DNA of 25,923 bases from an uncultured Slackia sp. (lineage in GTDB: Bacteria; Actinomycetota; Coriobacteriia; Coriobacteriales; Eggerthellaceae): NCBI GenBank assembly GCA_934646845.1, contig CAKUEV010000007.1, positions 1 through 25,923 of the forward strand. Direction: 5' to 3'. Made by a program: the position numbers and the translations under genes. This document shows positions 8,513 through 15,961 of this stretch, one piece after another (the stretch's first letter is position 1; each line of letters starts with the position of its first letter). The notes beneath the pieces were generated by a model, which was given only the letters and a program-made list of their open reading frames with translations, was not told the origin of the DNA and searched no databases.

Positions 8513-8629
8513 GCGCTCCCCTTGGGTACCTGAATCCGCTTCGGTCAAGTCCTGCTCGCTACGAACAGCACATTAAGTGCTGTTCTGCTCGTGCGGAATC
8601 TATCGAATCCAGGCACCCAAGGGGAGCGC
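8513..8629. repeat. 117-base element with long terminal inverted repeat and internal hairpin
   Basis: Perfect 15-base inverted arms, GCGCTCCCCTTGGGT (8513-8527) and its complement (8615-8629), flank an element with a second imperfect pairing (GAATCCGC 8532-8539 with GCGGAATC 8592-8599). A central perfect 9-bp hairpin is also present, GAACAGCAC (8563-8571) with GTGCTGTTC (8577-8585) over an ATTAA loop. On plus, TTTGCTTT follows almost at once. It could be a structured RNA, a large terminator for rluD or a small non-autonomous repeat. No known RNA family motif was recognised. Confidence 0.5.
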
Positions 8630-9005
8630 TTTGCTTTATGGGCTCTCTTAGATGCATTTATGGGCGTAGCCGGTCGTCTATCCTGTCTCTTTTGGATTGG
8701 ACGAAAGCCATGCCTAGGGCGTTCAGTTCTCCCTGCATATGAAATAAAGCTGGGCAGCTCAGGGCGAGCCGCGCTGGGGACGTTTCTTTTTAAGGTCGAC
8801 AGAGTGACGAGATGTGCTGTAGAAACGAAAAGAGACGCATAACGCGTCTCTTTTCGACAAGCTGAAAGCGAAGGGTAAGCGCTCGCTCTCAATATGATTC
8901 GGCCGACGCTTTCGCGCCAAGGAGTGGCCGAATGTAGCGAAGGGGAGCGCCCGCACGCTTAGGAGGCCGCGCGGGCGCCAGGAAGAAGCTGAAAGTTCGC
9001 TCGAA
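8630..9005. other. Intergenic region downstream of rluD and the crotonase, several hairpins
   Basis: No convincing gene is present. Besides the terminator at 8826-8856, two more perfect stems lie between it and the crotonase stop. One is ATTCGGCC (8897-8904) with GGCCGAAT (8926-8933), the other GCGCCCGC (8947-8954) with GCGGGCGC (8971-8978). A sequence AAGGGTAAGCGCT at 8871-8883 resembles AAGGTAAGCGCT found again near the other dehydrogenase genes. Nothing recognisable was seen in 8640-8820. Confidence 0.4.
8826..8856 (-). terminator. Bidirectional intrinsic terminator
   Basis: CGAAAAGAGACGC (8826-8838) pairs perfectly with GCGTCTCTTTTCG (8844-8856) over a five-base loop. The stem has A-rich and T-rich outer ends, so it can act on both strands. 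It lies between the convergent rluD-like gene and the crotonase gene and is the likely end of the crotonase transcript. Confidence 0.7.
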
Positions 9006-9791
9006 TTAGCGGCCAACCCAGTTGGGGGTGCGCTTCTCGGTGAAGGCCAGCGGGCCCTCGATGCCGTCTTCGGTCTTCTCGAGGAAGCGATAAGCACCGT
9101 CGCAGTAGCGCATCGCGTCTTCCTCAGACATCTGGTCGGCAGCATGAACCAGGTACTTGGTCCACTTCAGAGCCAAAGGAGCGTTCTTCAGAACCTGTTC
9201 GGCCAGCTCGATAGCCTTGTCCATGACCTCTTCGGCCGGAACGACGTAGTTGATCAGGCCAAGCTCTTTCGCCTCAGGAGCCTTGATCTTCTTGCCGGTG
9301 AGCAGAAGCTCCATGCAGTCCTTGCGGTTGATGTCGCGAGCGAGGCGAACGATGCCGCCCGTAGAAGCGATGATGCCCAGGCCGACCTCGGTGCAGCCGA
9401 ACTTGGCGTTCTCAGCAGCGACAACCATGTCGCAGGAAAGGGCGATTTCCATGCCGCCGCCAGCAGCGGAGCCGTTGCATGCCGCGATGATGGGCTTGGA
9501 GCACAGACGAGCCGTGATGCCACCGAAACCGTGCTCGGTAACGGTCTGGCACTCGCCGCCCTCAGAGAGCTCGGAGAGGTCCTCGCCGGCGCAGAAGACC
9601 TTGCCGGTGCCCGTCACGATGATGGCGCGCACAGCCTTGTCCTTCTCGGCGTGGTTCATGATGTTTTCCATAGCGTCGGAAGTTGCGCCGTTCAGCGCAT
9701 TGGCGACCTCGGGGCGGTTGATGCGGATAATCAGCAGTCCGTCCTCGCGAAGCTCGGATACGACAGTGTCGGTTCCGTAGTAATCTGCCAT
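9006..9791 (-). CDS. Crotonase-fold enoyl-CoA hydratase, CaiD-like
   Basis: The 261-residue product has the crotonase fold. The oxyanion-hole segments are FCAGEDLSEL (residues 67-76) and NGSAAGGGMEIALSCD (106-121). Both hydratase glutamates are present: Glu135 in CTEVGLG and Glu161 in CMELLLTG. The C-terminus, DGIEGPLAFTEKRTPNWVGR, closely resembles that of E. coli carnitinyl-CoA dehydratase CaiD, which has the same length. It should hydrate or dehydrate a CoA thioester in the cytoplasm; the natural substrate is inferred, not proven. AAGGAGG lies about four bases before ATG 9791. Codon choice is strongly biased, suggesting high expression. It is divergent from the CaiA-like gene across a 498-base regulatory region and ends at a good terminator. 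Confidence 0.92.
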   Translation of the reverse strand: MADYYGTDTVVSELREDGLLIIRINRPEVANALNGATSDAMENIMNHAEKDKAVRAIIVTGTGKVFCAGEDLSELSEGGECQTVTEHGFGGITARLCSKPIIAACNGSAAGGGMEIALSCDMVVAAENAKFGCTEVGLGIIASTGGIVRLARDINRKDCMELLLTGKKIKAPEAKELGLINYVVPAEEVMDKAIELAEQVLKNAPLALKWTKYLVHAADQMSEEDAMRYCDGAYRFLEKTEDGIEGPLAFTEKRTPNWVGR

Positions 9792-10289
9792 GTTTCCTCC
9801 TTGATGTCGCGGCTTTCATTTTTAAAAGCCTTTATACGCCCAGTGGCATATCCCCTGGTTGTTTCAAGCGGGACAAACCCGCTTTTACTCGAGGTGCGTT
9901 GCCGACCGATTCACGCATTTGGTCGGTTTGGCTGTCCGCTGCCGAACCGACCATTCGGTCGGCTTCGCACCTCGTGGTTGCTACAATATGGCCGCCCGTG
10001 GCGCTTCGGTATCGCTTGAGTTGGTGTAATTGAGGTTTCAGCGTAAATTGAGTGCATCGCTAAAAATGTAGTAGATGGGTCATTTTCGCGTTTCTGTGGT
10101 ACAAATTACCTGCAAAAAATGCGATAAGGCGAAATGGCGGTTATAATCGCGCCATTGCATTATGGAATGCGCCACGCTTTGCAAAACGGAAAGCAAGGAG
10201 AGCTTGCTGCGGCGCGCATTCCGAAACATATGTATAAGGGGTGACGCGACGAGAATCCGTCGCGGTTGCGCGAATAGGAAGGCGCGGCA
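9792..10289. promoter_or_regulatory. Divergent regulatory region between crotonase and CaiA-like dehydrogenase
   Basis: Candidate promoters on plus are an extended -10 TGCTACAAT (9979-9987), directly after a nested operator-like repeat, and a perfect TATAAT at 10142-10147 flanked by TGGCG/CGCCA arms. Neither has a convincing -35, as expected for activated promoters. A hairpin AAGCGGG (9866-9872) with CCCGCTT (9878-9884), followed by TT, may act as a weak terminator on plus or as a leader element of the crotonase message on minus. A further 7-bp stem, CGCGACG (10245-10251) with CGTCGCG (10258-10264), lies 11 bases before the dehydrogenase ribosome binding site. Confidence 0.45.
9890..9974. repeat. 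Nested 85-base inverted repeat of GGTCGG units
   Basis: Outer arms at 9890-9911 and 9953-9974 match in about 19 of 22 positions (CGAGGTGCG-N2-GCCGACCGA). Inner arms GGTCGGTTTGGC (9921-9932) and GCCGAACCGACC (9941-9952) match in 11 of 12 over an 8-base loop. The GGTCGG core therefore occurs four times in alternating orientation, a pattern often seen at TetR-family operators. The element ends five bases before an extended -10. Confidence 0.6.
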
Positions 10290-11456
10290 ATGGATTTCAT
10301 GTTGAGCGATGCCGATCGCGTGCTTATTTCGCAAGTGCGCGAATTTGGCAAGAATTACTTTAATAAAGAGTCGGTTGCGCAATGGCGCCGAGATATGGGC
10401 TTGCCCGATGAGGTCGTGAAGGCATTCGTTGACCTCGATTTCAATGGGTTTGGCGTTATCCATCGTCGCAACCATGTTCACTACGACATGCTCGCGCAGG
10501 TTCTCGTGCTTGAGGAATTGTCGCGCGTTTCGGGCGCGACCCTGCCGTTCCAAAACGATTTCCTTCAGCTCCAGATTCTTGAGGCTTTCGCGAGCCCCTC
10601 GCAAACCGATCCCATTCGCCTTGAGTATCAGAATACCGGGCGCCTTGCGTTCGCTTTCGCGGTTTCAGAGCCGAATTCGGGTTCCGATACAACGGGCATG
10701 AAGACGTCTGTTCGATCCGTTGACGGCCGTTTGTTCATGAATGGCGAGAAGATGTTCGTGAATAATGGCGAATACGCGCCAGCCCTGCTTGTTGCTGCAA
10801 TCGATGAGGATGCGCCTGCTGAAAACGGGCATCCTGCGTTGTCCATGTGGATGGTTCCGCGTACCGCAAAGGGCGTCGAGGCGGTTCCCGAGAGCAAAAT
10901 CGGCCAAGAAATGCTCCCGTTCGCCCATATTCGATTCGATAATGTCGAACTTGACGAGTCGTGGCGTCTGCAAGGTCCGGCAAAGGGCTTCCCCCAGCTG
11001 TTCAGCTTCTTCGAATACGGCCGCGTATTCGCGTGCGCAACGGCGCTTGGCGAGGCCCAGGCCGCGATGGACGATGCGGTCGAATGGGCGCGCGAGCGCT
11101 CTGCCTTCGGCACGCCCGTGTCGAATTTCCAACAGGTCCAAGAGATGTTGACCGATATGGAAGTGAAGCTCACGAATATGCGCCATATGGTCTATAAGGC
11201 GGCGTGGGAATTCGACCACGGCGTGCACGAACGCTTGACCGTGGCGCTTATGAAGCGTTATGTGCCTCGTGCTGCAACCGAAGTCGCAAGCGATGCTATG
11301 CAGATTCTTGGCGGTCGCGGCTATACGACGCACGAACGCATTTCTTCGATTTGGCAAGACTGCCGCGGCTTCCAAATCGCCGAGGGCACCGATCAGATCA
11401 TGGTCTACATTGCAGCGCCTCTTGTGATGCGCAAGTATGCGGAAGCCGAGATGTAG
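10290..11456 (+). CDS. Acyl-CoA dehydrogenase, CaiA-like (dehydrogenase 1)
   Basis: This is a flavoprotein of the acyl-CoA dehydrogenase superfamily, 388 residues, the family norm. An alpha-helical N-terminal domain is followed by the FAD/substrate strand motif AVSEPNSGSDTTGMKT and NGEKMFVNNGEYAP. The C-terminal helical domain has FGTPVSNFQQVQEMLTDM, MQILGGRGYTTHERISSIW, and IAEGTDQIM with the candidate catalytic base Glu365. MDFMLSDADRVL at the N-terminus and the overall pattern recall E. coli CaiA, crotonobetainyl-CoA reductase. It could oxidise acyl-CoA or, with a low-potential electron donor, reduce enoyl-CoA. AGGAAGG lies seven bases before ATG 10290. Codon choice is ordinary, unlike dehydrogenases 2 and 3, and it is clearly more distant from them than they are from each other. 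It is followed by a strong terminator and is therefore transcribed alone. Confidence 0.92.
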   Translation: MDFMLSDADRVLISQVREFGKNYFNKESVAQWRRDMGLPDEVVKAFVDLDFNGFGVIHRRNHVHYDMLAQVLVLEELSRVSGATLPFQNDFLQLQILEAFASPSQTDPIRLEYQNTGRLAFAFAVSEPNSGSDTTGMKTSVRSVDGRLFMNGEKMFVNNGEYAPALLVAAIDEDAPAENGHPALSMWMVPRTAKGVEAVPESKIGQEMLPFAHIRFDNVELDESWRLQGPAKGFPQLFSFFEYGRVFACATALGEAQAAMDDAVEWARERSAFGTPVSNFQQVQEMLTDMEVKLTNMRHMVYKAAWEFDHGVHERLTVALMKRYVPRAATEVASDAMQILGGRGYTTHERISSIWQDCRGFQIAEGTDQIMVYIAAPLVMRKYAEAEM

Positions 11457-11484
11457 CCATCTTTCGCCGAATTCTTATCGATTG

Positions 11485-11516
11485 CGAGGGGAGTGTTTGC
11501 TCCCCTCGTTTCTTTT
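11485..11516 (+). terminator. Intrinsic terminator of dehydrogenase 1
   Basis: CGAGGGGAG (11485-11493) pairs perfectly with CTCCCCTCG (11500-11508) over a six-base loop and is followed directly by TTTCTTTT. It lies 28 bases after the dehydrogenase stop. Confidence 0.85.
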
Positions 11517-11814
11517 GGGTCAGTTTTTAAAGAACTGTCCATCGATTGCAAGCCTATAACGTAAAAATTGGGATAGAAAACTATCCAATTTGCTTATATT
11601 TGTGGGGCAACTATCGCTGATACTTATCGTTTTAGGGTCAGAAACGCAATATTGACCGTAACATGATATGCAGATTTGCAGGATTATACTTAGTGAATTT
11701 GTTCTTGGATCGGCGCCTTCGGGTGAAATCTAAGGCGCCTGCCTTCTTAAGGGAATTCTGGCCCCCTTAAGAAGGCAGGCCACATCGTCTGGTCTTTCAT
11801 AAGGAGGAAAGAAA
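11517..11814 (+). promoter_or_regulatory. Promoter and structured leader of the MFS gene
   Basis: The stretch is AT-rich and holds inverted repeats that could be regulator sites: AATTGGGATAG (11566-11576) with CTATCCAATT (11581-11590), and GGTCA (11636-11640) with TGACC (11653-11657). TATACT at 11685-11690 is a likely -10. The leader then contains two hairpins that share bases 11737-11739: GGCGCCTT/AAGGCGCC (11712-11719 with 11732-11739), and a perfect 17-bp stem (11737-11753 with 11764-11780). The second stem ends 20 bases before the AAGGAGG of the MFS gene. Confidence 0.5.
11692..11726. repeat. Copy A of a duplicated intergenic sequence
   Basis: This 35-base stretch of the MFS leader starts just after the -10 TATACT and includes the left arm of the first leader hairpin. 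It matches 20849-20890 with one substitution and two gaps. Confidence 0.65.
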
Positions 11815-13071
11815 TTGGGCGAAACTGCAACCTACACCGATAAGATGAGCGCACGTCACATCCTCATCATTATCTCGGGCATCATGATCACCTTCGGATG
11901 CTCGGCTCTCGTCTTCTCGACGTGGAGCGCTTTCCAGGCCTACGTCCCCGATCTGCTGGGCGTTCCTACCACTCAGTGGGCGCTGTACATCACGGTGCTC
12001 TACCTGGCCGAAGCTTTCTCGGCGCCGTTCATTGGCAACTTGCTTGCTAAGACCGACATCCGCATCGTGCTTTCCGCATCTGCGCTTCTCGTCGGCGTCG
12101 GCTTCATCCTCATTTCGCTCATCAAGAGCATGTGGATCTTCTACGTTGCCGGCCTCATGATGGGTCTTGGCGAAGTTGGTCTGCTCTGGCTGGCTGTTCC
12201 TACGCTGTGCAACAAGTGGTTCAACCAGAAGTCCGGCACCATCATCGGCGCTTGCATGGCATTCACCGGCATTGGTGGCGCTATCTGGCTGCAGGTCTTC
12301 AATGCGCTCATCGCTTCTGGCATGGACGTGTGGACCATCTACATGATTTGGGGCGTCGCCGCTCTCGTGACTTCTCTGCCGTTCACGCTGCTGTGCATCC
12401 GCTCCACTCCTGAAGAAGCTGGCTGTCTGCCTTATGGCAAGCCCCAGACCGCTTCTGGCAAGCCCGCTGGCATCGACGCCAGCAAGGCCATGAAGTCCGT
12501 TGCCTTCTACGCGGTCTTCCTGCTCGCCGGCATCATCAACCTGCTCACCATTGTTGCTCAGCAGTTCCCGAAGTACACCAAGTCGCTTGACGACGGCACT
12601 GGCACCTTCATCGCCGTTGGCGTTACCATGGCAACTGTCATGATGGCCTCTCAGGCTATCTGCAAGCTCGCCCTGGGCGTCTGCGCTGACAAGAACTCCA
12701 AGCTCAGCTTCTTTGCGGCTTGCGCTTGCGGCATCCTCGGCGTCCTGCTCGTGTGGTTCGGCACCGGCTCCGCTATGATCCTGTACGCCGGCTCCGCTGT
12801 GTACGGCTTCTTCTTCGCCAGCTGCGTCGTTCTGGTTCCCATCTTGGTTCGCCAGCTCTTCGGCCAGCGTGAGTACCCCCAGATTTACTCCCGCGTCTCC
12901 ATGTTCGTGAACATCGTTGGCGCTGTGGGCGCTCCCTTCTGGGCCTTCTTCGGCGACATGAGCTACAGCATCCTGTTCACCGTCGCTATCGTGCTCATGG
13001 TTGTGGTTCTGCTGCTCGGCATCTTCTGCTTCGGCAAGATGAAGGGCCTGCAGGCCGACTGGACCGAATAA
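11815..13071 (+). CDS. MFS transporter, oxalate/formate antiporter (OFA) type
   Basis: The product has 418 residues with 12 predicted membrane segments in two halves joined by a central hydrophilic loop (about 200-220) that contains TPEEAGCLPYG, a typical OFA-family feature. The loop GVCADKNSKLS between segments 8 and 9 corresponds to the MFS D-x-x-R/K region. Such carriers usually exchange a small carboxylate for its metabolic product or take up organic acids. Here it is the only carrier in the acyl-CoA block, so it is the best candidate for import of the substrate acid. The start is TTG at 11815: AAGGAGG (11801-11807) is placed seven bases upstream, and the next ATG (internal, residue 11) is too far from it. 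Codon use is strongly biased (GCT, CTG, ATC, AAG), suggesting abundant protein. It forms a single-gene unit with its own leader and terminator. Confidence 0.9.
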   Translation: MGETATYTDKMSARHILIIISGIMITFGCSALVFSTWSAFQAYVPDLLGVPTTQWALYITVLYLAEAFSAPFIGNLLAKTDIRIVLSASALLVGVGFILISLIKSMWIFYVAGLMMGLGEVGLLWLAVPTLCNKWFNQKSGTIIGACMAFTGIGGAIWLQVFNALIASGMDVWTIYMIWGVAALVTSLPFTLLCIRSTPEEAGCLPYGKPQTASGKPAGIDASKAMKSVAFYAVFLLAGIINLLTIVAQQFPKYTKSLDDGTGTFIAVGVTMATVMMASQAICKLALGVCADKNSKLSFFAACACGILGVLLVWFGTGSAMILYAGSAVYGFFFASCVVLVPILVRQLFGQREYPQIYSRVSMFVNIVGAVGAPFWAFFGDMSYSILFTVAIVLMVVVLLLGIFCFGKMKGLQADWTE

Positions 13072-13096
13072 CATTCGCTCCAATCTAGAGCTCCTG

Positions 13097-13133
13097 AAAA
13101 GGGCCGCGCTCGAAAGGGTGCGGTCCTTTTTTT
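13097..13133 (+). terminator. Intrinsic terminator of the MFS gene
   Basis: AAAAGGGCCGC (13097-13107) pairs with GCGGTCCTTTT (13120-13130) with one G-U pair, followed by further Ts to 13133. It lies 25 bases after the MFS stop. Confidence 0.8.
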
Positions 13134-13184
13134 CGTATGAATTGCGATGCAGGTTTCCCGCTATGCAAAAGGGCCCTAATATGG

Positions 13185-13249
13185 GCTTCTGCAATACAGA
13201 AGCGTCGAGCCGTCAGTCGCCTTGGCATTGCTGGGCGATTGACGGCTCG
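13185..13249. repeat. Two hairpins between MFS and LysR genes
   Basis: GCTTCTG (13185-13191) with CAGAAGC (13197-13203) forms a small stem. Directly after it comes a 16-bp stem, CGAGCCGTCA (13206-13215) plus GTCGCC (13216-13221) with GGCGAT plus TGACGGCTCG (13234-13249). They lie about 110 bases downstream of the convergent LysR gene stop and may end its transcript, but neither has a clear T run. The rest of 13134-13357 shows nothing recognisable. Confidence 0.4.
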
Positions 13250-13357
13250 AATTGTTTCGTGTGGGCGATGCTTTGCGGTTCTTGTTGACGACGGCCCTCT
13301 GGGGTTTTGCTCGTGACGTCACGTGTTGCAGAGAGGGCGTGAGCCTCCAGGCGGCGA

Positions 13358-14254
13358 TTACCGCTTGCTGTCCCATTCGAAAGATCGGGTGAACTCGATG
13401 AAGTTCTCAACGGCGCGCGTTTTATACGCGGCGGTTTTGAAGGCGAGGCATACCGTGTGGAAGTCGTCGTCGACTTCGGTCAGGCGTTTGGTGATGAGCT
13501 CGCGGAACGGAGTGAGCCCAATGGTATCGAGGGCGAGGCCGACGGTTCCCGGCGTGCTTTCCACCATGCTGCCCAAGGTAATTTCGTCGTTCGCGTATGC
13601 GCGCGTTGCACTCAGCCCGTGCGTTGCCATGAGCGCGGAAACCTCGGCGCCAATCGGCGTGGTGGGCGGGTAGGTGATGATGTCGCGCCCGCGCAGAGAA
13701 TCGAGCGTGAGATTCTTCGACCATGCGAGCTTGTCTGAGCGGTGCACGACCGCCACAAGCCGTTGAGTAAGCACGGGCACGAAGGTGAGATCAGGCTTGT
13801 TGCCGACGTAAGCCGTGAAGGCGAGTTCGTAGCGATTGCTCTCGAGGTCCTCCAGCAGAGGTTGTGTGAGGCCCTGGAAAACGTTGACTTGGGCGTCTTT
13901 TCCGTATTGGTCGCGATAGCCTTTGATAAGCGACGGGAGGTAGTCGCTCTGGATGGTGTAAATCGCCCCAATGTCGATACTTCCTGTTGGCGACCCTGCG
14001 TGCTCGTGGGCCAGCGCGATGCCCTTCTCGAGCGCGTTCACCGCTTCGGTGGCGTATTGGTAGAACTCCTCGCCGTATTTCGTGAGTTTGATTTTGCGTC
14101 CTTCGCGCTCGAAGAGGGGAATGCCCAATTCGCGTTCGAGCTGCGATATGGAATTGGAAAGCGTCGGCTGCGATATGAACAGCTCTTCCGCGGCGTGGGT
14201 ATAGTGCTTCACTTCGGCGAGTTTGCGGAAGTAATACAGCTGCGAAAGGTTCAT
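13358..14254 (-). CDS. LysR-family transcriptional regulator (regulator 1)
   Basis: The protein has 298 residues. A winged helix-turn-helix at the N-terminus (MNLSQLYYFRKLAEVKHYTHAAEELFISQPTLS region, residues 1-60) is followed by a linker helix and a periplasmic-binding-protein-like effector domain (about 90-295). The helix-turn-helix is very similar to that of regulator 2 in this window, so the two are probably paralogues recognising related sites. I chose ATG 14254 because the family begins with MNLxQLxYF and GGAG lies a few bases upstream. An in-frame extension upstream to 14377 has no family resemblance and crosses a terminator. It lies downstream of and on the same strand as dehydrogenase 2, separated by that terminator. 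Its effector is presumably the acid or CoA ester handled by the block (inference). Confidence 0.92.
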   Translation of the reverse strand: MNLSQLYYFRKLAEVKHYTHAAEELFISQPTLSNSISQLERELGIPLFEREGRKIKLTKYGEEFYQYATEAVNALEKGIALAHEHAGSPTGSIDIGAIYTIQSDYLPSLIKGYRDQYGKDAQVNVFQGLTQPLLEDLESNRYELAFTAYVGNKPDLTFVPVLTQRLVAVVHRSDKLAWSKNLTLDSLRGRDIITYPPTTPIGAEVSALMATHGLSATRAYANDEITLGSMVESTPGTVGLALDTIGLTPFRELITKRLTEVDDDFHTVCLAFKTAAYKTRAVENFIEFTRSFEWDSKR

Positions 14255-14332
14255 AGCGCTCCATTCTGAGGGTTTTGAGCTGCGAATAGTGTACTCCAGG
14301 TCACCTTCGGGCTTTCCGCTCGAAGCGAAAAA

Positions 14333-14370
14333 GCTCCAAAACGCGAAACAGCCGCCCCGAAGGACGGCTG
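14333..14370 (-). terminator. Intrinsic terminator of dehydrogenase 2
   Basis: On the minus strand CAGCCGTCC pairs with GGGCGGCTG (14370-14349 on plus) over a TTCG loop with one T-G pair, followed by TTTCGCGTTTT. It lies about 80 bases after the dehydrogenase 2 stop and separates it from the LysR gene. Confidence 0.65.
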
Positions 14371-14452
14371 CTCGCACAAGCTTTTAAGGTAAGCGCTAGG
14401 CTTCCGAAGGAATTAAACGTTCACGCGCTGCAAAGTCGAGTGAAACGAAGGT

Positions 14453-15652
14453 TTAGTCGAAGGTGTATTCGATCTTGCCGCCATGGTTCTGGCATTCGCG
14501 TGCAATGGTGATGCGCTGCACGCAGGGGGCGCCTTCCTCGAGCCACATAGCGCGGCAGTCGCGGTAGAGACGCTCGGTGGGGCCGTAGGGGCAATCCTCG
14601 AAGTAGCCGTCGCCGCCGAAGATCTCGAGCATTTCGTCAGAGACGAGCTTCACGGTGTCGATGGAGAACAGCTTGCAGATAGCAGCCTTCTCGGTGACGT
14701 ACTCGTTGTGCGGGTCTTTGTTGAAGTCGCGAGCGAAGTCGTAGATTGCGCAACGCAGAACGTGAATCATCTTCTGCATGTCGGCGATCTTGGCCTTAAT
14801 CATCTGACGGGAAGCGATCGGCTTGCCGAAGGTCACGCGGTCGTTGGCGCGCTTGAGGGAGATCTCAAGCATGCGCTGGGACATGCCGAGGTTCGACATG
14901 GCGATGTGCACGCGGGAAACGGAAAGCGAGTGAATTGCGATTTCCATGCCCTGGCCCTCTTCGCCAAGCAGGTACTTCGGGTCAAGCACGAGGTTGGTGA
15001 ACTTCAGGCCTGCATGTCCTGCGCCACGGCAACCCATCATGTGAGGCATGGGGACGATTTCGAAGCCGGGTGCATCGTTGGGGACCAAGAAGCCCGAAAG
15101 GCGGGTGTCCTTGTCATCATCGGGGTTGGTAACAGCGATGACGTAGGTGTAATCGGAGCAGTCGGTGTGGGAGAGGAGCCCCTTCTCGCCGTTCAGAACG
15201 TAGTTGCCGTCGGCGTCTTTGATGGCGGTGGTGTGAAGGTCAGCGCCGGTGCCGCCGGTCTGCTCGGTGATGGCGAAGTTGCAGTAAACGGTCTTGTCCT
15301 GGAACTTGTTCATGAGCTCGGCCTTGACTTCGGGCGTGCCGTAGTCGTCGAGGATGCGCCAGTTCATATCGGCTGCGTGATGCAGGTGCATGCGCATGCC
15401 GCCAGGACCGCGGGAGAACTCTTCCTGAACACGCAGGATCTCGAGTTCGTCGAGGTCCCATCCGCCGTACTCAGAGGGAAGATAGAAACGATACAGATCG
15501 TTCTTCTTCGCGAGTTCGTAGAACTCTTCGGGGAAGGTGTTGGTGACTTCGACTTCCTTCTGGATCTCTTCGAAGGGGCCTTCGACCAGTTCGCGAATCT
15601 GCTTCAGATACGCCTCGAACTGCTCGTCGGTGATTTTGGCATTGGGATTCAT
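14453..15652 (-). CDS. Acyl-CoA dehydrogenase (dehydrogenase 2)
   Basis: This is a 399-residue acyl-CoA dehydrogenase superfamily flavoprotein. Visible blocks are EFYELAKKNDLYRFYLPSEY, the FAD-binding strand AITEQTGGTGADLHTTA, NGEKGLLSHTDC, FGKPIASRQMIKAKIADMQ, EIFGGDGYFEDCPYGPTERLYRD and the C-terminal EEGAPCVQRITIAR, where the active-site glutamate is expected. It is about 70 percent identical by eye to dehydrogenase 3 along its whole length. A notable difference is NGEKG here against NGEKW there, beside the flavin. ATG 15652 has GGAGG five bases upstream. The gene is divergent from LysR regulator 2 and has its own terminator, so it looks like a single-gene unit controlled by that regulator. 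Codon choice is strongly biased. Whether it reduces or oxidises its substrate cannot be told from sequence. Confidence 0.93.
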   Translation of the reverse strand: MNPNAKITDEQFEAYLKQIRELVEGPFEEIQKEVEVTNTFPEEFYELAKKNDLYRFYLPSEYGGWDLDELEILRVQEEFSRGPGGMRMHLHHAADMNWRILDDYGTPEVKAELMNKFQDKTVYCNFAITEQTGGTGADLHTTAIKDADGNYVLNGEKGLLSHTDCSDYTYVIAVTNPDDDKDTRLSGFLVPNDAPGFEIVPMPHMMGCRGAGHAGLKFTNLVLDPKYLLGEEGQGMEIAIHSLSVSRVHIAMSNLGMSQRMLEISLKRANDRVTFGKPIASRQMIKAKIADMQKMIHVLRCAIYDFARDFNKDPHNEYVTEKAAICKLFSIDTVKLVSDEMLEIFGGDGYFEDCPYGPTERLYRDCRAMWLEEGAPCVQRITIARECQNHGGKIEYTFD

Positions 15653-15717
15653 GAAACCTCCTCTAGTTGCATGACAATCCGTGTTTCCTCCGGAGCTCCT
15701 CGCTCCTTATGCCTTGT

Positions 15718-15797
15718 ATTATGCGAGCGGGGTAAAAGGAAGTCCAATTCAATCGTTTTGCGTATTTGAACACGTATTATTTGAAAAACAAATAGTA
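15718..15797 (-). promoter_or_regulatory. Promoter of dehydrogenase 2 with LysR-type box
   Basis: On the minus strand, CATAAT (15723-15718) lies 18 bases after TTGGAC (15747-15742), about 65 bases before the dehydrogenase 2 start. Upstream, TATTTG-AAAAA-CAAATA (15778-15794) is an AT-rich inverted repeat that fits the T-N11-A pattern of LysR sites, centred about 75 bases before the predicted transcript start. The divergent LysR gene makes it the obvious candidate regulator. Confidence 0.6.
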
Positions 15798-15900
15798 GTT
15801 TTTTACATTCTTTAGGGACCTCATCAGGCAGGATGAAAAGCGACGTGCTGAGCTGTTGCTCGGCCATGAAATTAAACCCTCGATATACCTGTTTCTTTCA

Positions 15901-15906
15901 TATAAT
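15901..15906 (+). promoter_or_regulatory. Putative -10 of LysR regulator 2
   Basis: A perfect TATAAT lies 56 bases before the GTG start of the regulator. No clear -35 is found at 16-18 bases, so it may be a weak or regulated promoter. Confidence 0.4.
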
Positions 15907-15961
15907 GAACGAGATGCGCTATGCGCAAAGGGGATGTTCGCTTGGGAGGAAAGGGATAACG

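Noticed and set aside
8513..8629. SRP RNA, 6S RNA or a tRNA-like gene in the rod-shaped element
   Set aside because: The SRP GGTCAG/GGAAG core is absent, the length and lack of a large central bubble do not fit 6S RNA, and there is no tRNA cloverleaf or T-loop sequence.
8545..8892. A 115-codon minus-strand frame downstream of the crotonase
   Set aside because: It runs through a terminator and half of the 117-base inverted-repeat element and has no ribosome binding site.
11797..13194. A 465-codon minus-strand frame opposite the MFS gene
   Set aside because: It is rich in His, Glu, Asp and Ala with no recognisable domain, and lies antisense to a clear 12-segment transporter.
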